Shown in pieces: positions 56,742 through 61,768 of a stretch of DNA of 61,768 nt. The notes below the pieces were generated by a model. It was not told where the DNA came from. It did no database searches and saw only the letters and a program-made list of their open reading frames with translations. Source of the DNA: Rhodobiaceae bacterium (GTDB taxonomy: Bacteria > Pseudomonadota > Alphaproteobacteria > Rhizobiales > NORP267); the NCBI GenBank assembly GCA_020441905.1, contig JAGRLG010000020.1, positions 1 through 61,768 on the forward strand, in the 5' to 3' direction. Numbering within the stretch: the stretch's first letter is position 1; each line of letters starts with the position of its first letter. Position numbers and translations under genes: made by a program.

Positions 56742-57035
56742 ATGGAACGCCAGCCCGTCGTCTATATCCTCGCCAGCAAGCGCAATGGGACGCTCTATAT
56801 CGGCGTCACCGGCAATCTAACGCAGCGTCTCTGGCAACATCGCAATGGCGAGGTTCCCGGCTTCACCAAGAAATATGGCGTTCACTTGCTGGTCTATGCG
56901 GAGCCGCACGAAACCATGGAAGCGGCAATTACCCGCGAAAAGCAGATCAAGGACTGGAAGCGGGCGTGGAAGCTACGGCTGATTGAATCGGCGAACCCGC
57001 AGTGGCGCGATCTCGCGGATGAGCTTTTGGGATAG
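56742..57035 (+). CDS. small GIY-YIG nuclease
   Basis: 97 residues, single-domain GIY-YIG protein of the YhbQ/UPF0213 type. VYILASKRNGTLYIGVTGNL gives the two-strand signature, and QRLWQHRNG supplies the catalytic Arg/His; the Glu is in EAAITREKQIK. It is bounded by inverted copies of a 35-bp palindromic repeat 13 bases before the start and 7 after the stop, suggesting a mobile or REP-associated unit. No separate ribosome-binding site is obvious; the repeat ends in the leader. Confidence 0.88.
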   Translation: MERQPVVYILASKRNGTLYIGVTGNLTQRLWQHRNGEVPGFTKKYGVHLLVYAEPHETMEAAITREKQIKDWKRAWKLRLIESANPQWRDLADELLG

Positions 57036-57042
57036 GTCCGAT

Positions 57043-57070
57043 CTGGATCCCGGCCTTCGCCGGGATGACG
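57043..57070 (+). repeat. palindromic repeat, copy C
   Basis: CTGGATCCCGGCCTTCGCCG then GGATGACG, continuing AGTTGGG to 57077. With copy B it forms a 35-bp inverted repeat around the nuclease gene, 33 of 35 positions identical. Confidence 0.85.
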
Positions 57071-57101
57071 AGTTGGGATCTGGGATGGTAAACCTTTTTG
57101 C

Positions 57102-57129
57102 CGTCACCCCGGCGAAGGCCGGGATCCTG
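57102..57129 (-). repeat. palindromic repeat, copy D
   Basis: Reverse orientation: CAGGATCCCGGCCTTCGCCG then GGGTGACG on the minus strand. It pairs with copy C (31 bases apart), as copy A pairs with B (64 apart). Order is A+ B- [gene] C+ D-. Confidence 0.8.
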
Positions 57130-57217
57130 TTGCGGACGGTCCAGCGATCGGGACATCAAAGAGTGCAATGGGTTCCTAATCGGTATCATTCTGGCGCAGG
57201 CCATTCGGCCGGCTAAT

Positions 57218-59692
<2,475 letters not shown>

Positions 59693-59809
59693 GGGGCGAA
59701 TATGGCGCGACTCGGCAAAAACGCAAAGAGCCGCGATGCGACGCGCCCCTTCCCCTGCCAGATGGCGAAATGGCTCCGCCCTCATTCCTAGCCCTTTTCG
59801 CTGACCCCC

Positions 59810-59860
59810 TTGACGGACCTAGGTCGCTTGTCCTAATCTCGTTTAGGTCATGCGTCCTAA
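59810..59860 (+). promoter_or_regulatory. candidate promoter with paired TetR-type operators
   Basis: TTGACG (59810-59815) and a weak -10 near 59834 (TAATCT). Two sites with inverted arms follow one another: TAGG-n8-CCTA at 59820-59835 and TTAGG-n8-CCTAA at 59843-59860. They also align as direct repeats (AGGTC-n5-GTCCTAAT). Typical of autoregulation by a TetR protein. The uvrB start is on the other side. Confidence 0.6.
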
Positions 59861-59904
59861 TGTTTTGGCCTGAAGGAACCGGGGTGGCAGCCGTGACCGT
59901 GTGG

Positions 59905-60030
59905 GACGCGCCGCCAGGCGCGGATGCTCCGCCAGGCGCGGATGCTCCGCCGGGGGCTGATGCTCCGCCGGGGGCTGATGCTCCGCCGGGCGCGGAAACC
60001 CCGCCAGGCGCGGATGCTCCGCCAGGCGCG
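59905..60030 (+). repeat. 18-bp tandem repeat (seven units)
   Basis: Seven units of 18 bp; unit forms are GATGCTCCGCCAGGCGCG, GATGCTCCGCCGGGGGCT and GAAACCCCGCCAGGCGCG. In frame with the TetR gene it encodes DAPPGA five times, ETPPGA, DAPPGA. Copy-number change would keep the frame. Confidence 0.92.
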
Positions 60031-60126
60031 GTCTCCGCGCCGGATATGGCGGGGGCGGGGCGCGGATACTGGGACAAGGCCCGCGCCGGGGCGGGTGTCG
60101 TGGACAAGGGGGCGGGATCGACAGCA

Positions 60127-60741
60127 ATGAGAGCGGAAACCACCCGGGCGCGGATCGTGGAAGCCGCCGACGATCTGTTCTATCATCAAGGCTTCGAGCA
60201 GACCTCCTTTGCCGATATCGCGGCGGCGGTGAAGCTGTCGCGCGGGAATTTCTACTACCATTTCAAGACCAAGGACCAGATTCTCGGCGCCGTGATCGAG
60301 CGGCGTCTGGCCAAGACGCGCGCCCTGCTCGACCAGTGGGAGGCGGAGGGCGCGCTGCCCGAACAACGCATCCGCAGCTTTGTCGGCATCCTGATCGCCA
60401 ACCGCGCCGACATCATGCTCTATGGCTGCCCCGTGGGCACGCTGTGCGCCGAACTTGCCAAGCTGGACCACGGGGCGAAAAGGGATGCCAGCGGCATCTT
60501 CACCCTGTTTCGCGACTGGCTGCGCGCGCAATTCGAGGCATTGGGGCTGGCGGCGGAGGCCGATGCGCTGGCCCTGCATGTGCTGGCCCGCAGCCAGGGC
60601 GTCGCCGCGCTGGCCAATGCCTTTAGGGAGGAGGCGTTCATCCGCGGCGAAGTGGCGGCGATGGAGGCATGGCTTGCCGATCAGGCGGCCCGGGGCCAGG
60701 CCCGCCAAGGCCCGGCGGCGCAACAGATATCAGGAGGATGA
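60127..60741 (+). CDS. TetR/AcrR family regulator
   Basis: 204 residues from the ATG at 60127. HTH: TSFADIAAAVKLSRGNFYYH then FKTKDQIL. C-terminal ligand region has Cys in YGCPVGTLCAELAK, as in redox or electrophile-responsive TetR proteins. A GTG at 59884 with AAGGA six bases upstream is in frame and would add 81 residues, including the DAPPGA repeats; the ATG at 60127 has a weaker site. It is followed seven bases later by a YciI gene, a likely target, and preceded by paired operators. Confidence 0.85.
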   Translation: MRAETTRARIVEAADDLFYHQGFEQTSFADIAAAVKLSRGNFYYHFKTKDQILGAVIERRLAKTRALLDQWEAEGALPEQRIRSFVGILIANRADIMLYGCPVGTLCAELAKLDHGAKRDASGIFTLFRDWLRAQFEALGLAAEADALALHVLARSQGVAALANAFREEAFIRGEVAAMEAWLADQAARGQARQGPAAQQISGG

Positions 60742-60748
60742 GTTCGCC

Positions 60749-61036
60749 ATGTTTGTGATCTTGCTCAGATTTGGGGCCAACAAGGCCGCCGCGGCCCAGC
60801 ATATGGAGGGCCATAACGCGTGGATCCGGCAGGGCATGGCGGATGGCGTTTTCCTGCTGGTCGGCAGCCTGATGCCCAATAGCGGCGGGGCGATCCTGGC
60901 TCGGGGCGCGACGCGCGAGGAAATCGCCGCCAGGGTTGATGGCGACCCCTTCGTCGCGGCGGGTGTCGTTCAGGCGGAGATATTGGAGATCGCGCCGGCG
61001 CGCGCCGACGAGCGGCTGGCCTTTCTGCTTCCCTGA
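60749..61036 (+). CDS. YciI family protein
   Basis: 95 residues, ferredoxin-like YciI fold. N-terminus MFVILLRFGANKAAAAQHME, then HNAWIRQGMADGVFLLVGSL and GDPFVAAGVVQAEILEI, with the conserved His and Asp of the family. Enzyme activity in most members is unknown (some are dehydrochlorinases). AGGAGG is 9 bases before the ATG and inside the TetR stop region, so it is coupled. Confidence 0.88.
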   Translation: MFVILLRFGANKAAAAQHMEGHNAWIRQGMADGVFLLVGSLMPNSGGAILARGATREEIAARVDGDPFVAAGVVQAEILEIAPARADERLAFLLP

Positions 61037-61162
61037 TCCTCCTTCGGCGCAAAGCGGCAAGGGCGCTGAAGGACGCAAGCGGGCGAGGGGCGGATCGGCC
61101 AATTGCGGCGCAGGCATGCTAGACTTGCCCTTTGGGCGGCCGGAGATTGGGGGGAGATGCCG

Positions 61163-61582
61163 ATGATTGCCAGACTTATCTTGGCCGCCGCTGTCATCTT
61201 GCTCAGCCTGGGCCTTGCCGCACGGGCCGAACAGCTCACCCCGGAAAACTTCACCTGCGAAAAGGCGTTCGGGCCGGGCTATACGCCCCATCCCCGTCTT
61301 CCGTTCTCGTGCTGCTGGCCGGGCTGGGTGGCGGTGCCCGGCAAGGACTGCGTCAAGGCCGGCCCGGCCAGCGCGCCGCCCGCGGCCGGGTCCGCCAGCA
61401 GCCAGGACGCGCCGACGGTGAACAACCAGCCGAGCAGCAATATCCGCGATGCCGAAGGGCGCCCAGGCGCGCCGGGCGGCCACTGCATCCCGACGGGGCT
61501 GAGCTGCACCATCGGCGGCGCCTCCTGCTGCGCCAGCGGCGCCACCTGCCAGGGCAAGTTTCCGAATACGGTGTGCAAATAG
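61163..61582 (+). CDS. secreted Cys-rich protein with cystine-knot-like tail
   Basis: 139 residues. Signal peptide to about LAARAEQ. The mature protein has a first part with Cys32, Cys50, Cys51 and Cys63, a Pro/Ala/Ser-rich linker, and a tail from Cys108: C-x6-C-x6-CC-x5-C-x8-C (residues 108, 115, 122, 123, 129, 138). That is the C-C-CC-C-C order of inhibitor cystine knots. No family recognised. The ATG at 61163 has GGGGAG six bases upstream; 61157 is too close. Confidence 0.7.
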   Translation: MIARLILAAAVILLSLGLAARAEQLTPENFTCEKAFGPGYTPHPRLPFSCCWPGWVAVPGKDCVKAGPASAPPAAGSASSQDAPTVNNQPSSNIRDAEGRPGAPGGHCIPTGLSCTIGGASCCASGATCQGKFPNTVCK

Positions 61583-61768
61583 GGGTGGGTCAGATATTGG
61601 CTTCGACCTGGTGGGAGCTAGCAGATGAATTCAGGCTGCGCTTTCTGACAAAATGTATTCACAAATTTAATAGGGAATCGTGTTCACTATTTGTTCCTGA
61701 TTGCAATCATGCTATGAAGTGCGAGCGTGGAATTTACGCAGAGTGTGACAGTTTGATTCTCTGAGAAG
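61583..61768. other. AT-rich window end
   Basis: The last 190 or so bases drop to roughly 43% G+C against well over 60% before. No start with a ribosome-binding site and no RNA gene is visible. One frame is open to 61764 but begins inside the preceding gene. Possibly the edge of an acquired segment. Confidence 0.5.

Noticed and set aside
59905..60030. CRISPR-like array
   Set aside because: Units are contiguous with no spacers and encode a peptide repeat in frame.
61132..61764. 210-residue frame running into the AT-rich end
   Set aside because: It overlaps the Cys-rich secreted gene in another frame; the first part is an out-of-frame reading and there is no start near 61583.

Overview
This window is GC-rich, gene-dense bacterial chromosome from an alphaproteobacterium, most likely of the Hyphomicrobiales (Rhizobiales) type. 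The evidence is the gene content and order: petABC encoding a cytochrome bc1 complex; hemF, trmL and a SCO gene together; lgt, an NDUFAF7-type methyltransferase and pgeF together; the run prs, rplY, pth, ychF and two maoC genes; ubiK, ybjN and proC; uvrC, pgsA, moaD and moaE; and an Omp25-like surface barrel. I see no rRNA, tRNA, CRISPR array or complete insertion sequence. The organism was inferred from protein families only; no search was run.

Layout. 1-4.6 kb: the end of galU, the DNA glycosylase tag, a CpdA-type phosphoesterase, a NUDIX hydrolase, a glutathionyl-hydroquinone reductase and a GNAT acetyltransferase. 4.6-14.4 kb: a four-gene MoxR / DUF58 / BatA-DUF4159 / membrane-protein operon, divergent from DUF1285, CoA pyrophosphatase and CCA-adding enzyme. 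14.4-19.7 kb: SCO, a small membrane protein, hemF and trmL, divergent from petABC, which ends at a strong terminator. 19.7-23.2 kb: mtnP, apt, mtnA and a class II aldolase, a compact set for methylthioadenosine salvage that resembles the DHAP shunt. 23.2-30.7 kb: a long minus-strand housekeeping block. 30.9-37.5 kb: ubiK, ybjN, proC and a TetR gene, then a MarR / response regulator / histidine kinase operon divergent from ilvE across an AT-rich operator region. 37.5-44 kb: moaE, moaD, pgsA, uvrC, folB, a pteridine-reductase-like SDR, a CaCA exchanger and a glycosyltransferase. 44-56 kb: mostly envelope and secreted proteins (Omp25-like, BON-LysM, DUF1176, RNase T2, DM13, YHS, OmpA-like, a Tyr/Gly-rich protein), with two cold-shock genes, a sirtuin and an MBL hydrolase. 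56-61.8 kb: a gene-free stretch with a G-quadruplex-like tract, a small GIY-YIG nuclease gene bracketed by palindromic repeats, uvrB, a TetR gene preceded by paired operators and an 18-bp tandem repeat, a YciI protein, and a secreted peptide with a cystine-knot-like cysteine pattern. The last 190 bases are AT-rich and unlike the rest.

The best candidates for something not commonly described are: the GIY-YIG gene between inverted palindrome pairs (56.6-57.13 kb), which looks like a minimal REPIN-type element using a different nuclease; the cystine-knot-like secreted protein (61.16-61.58 kb); the TetR gene whose leader can be read in frame as seven DAPPGA repeats (59.88-60.74 kb); and the mtnP-apt-mtnA-aldolase cluster.
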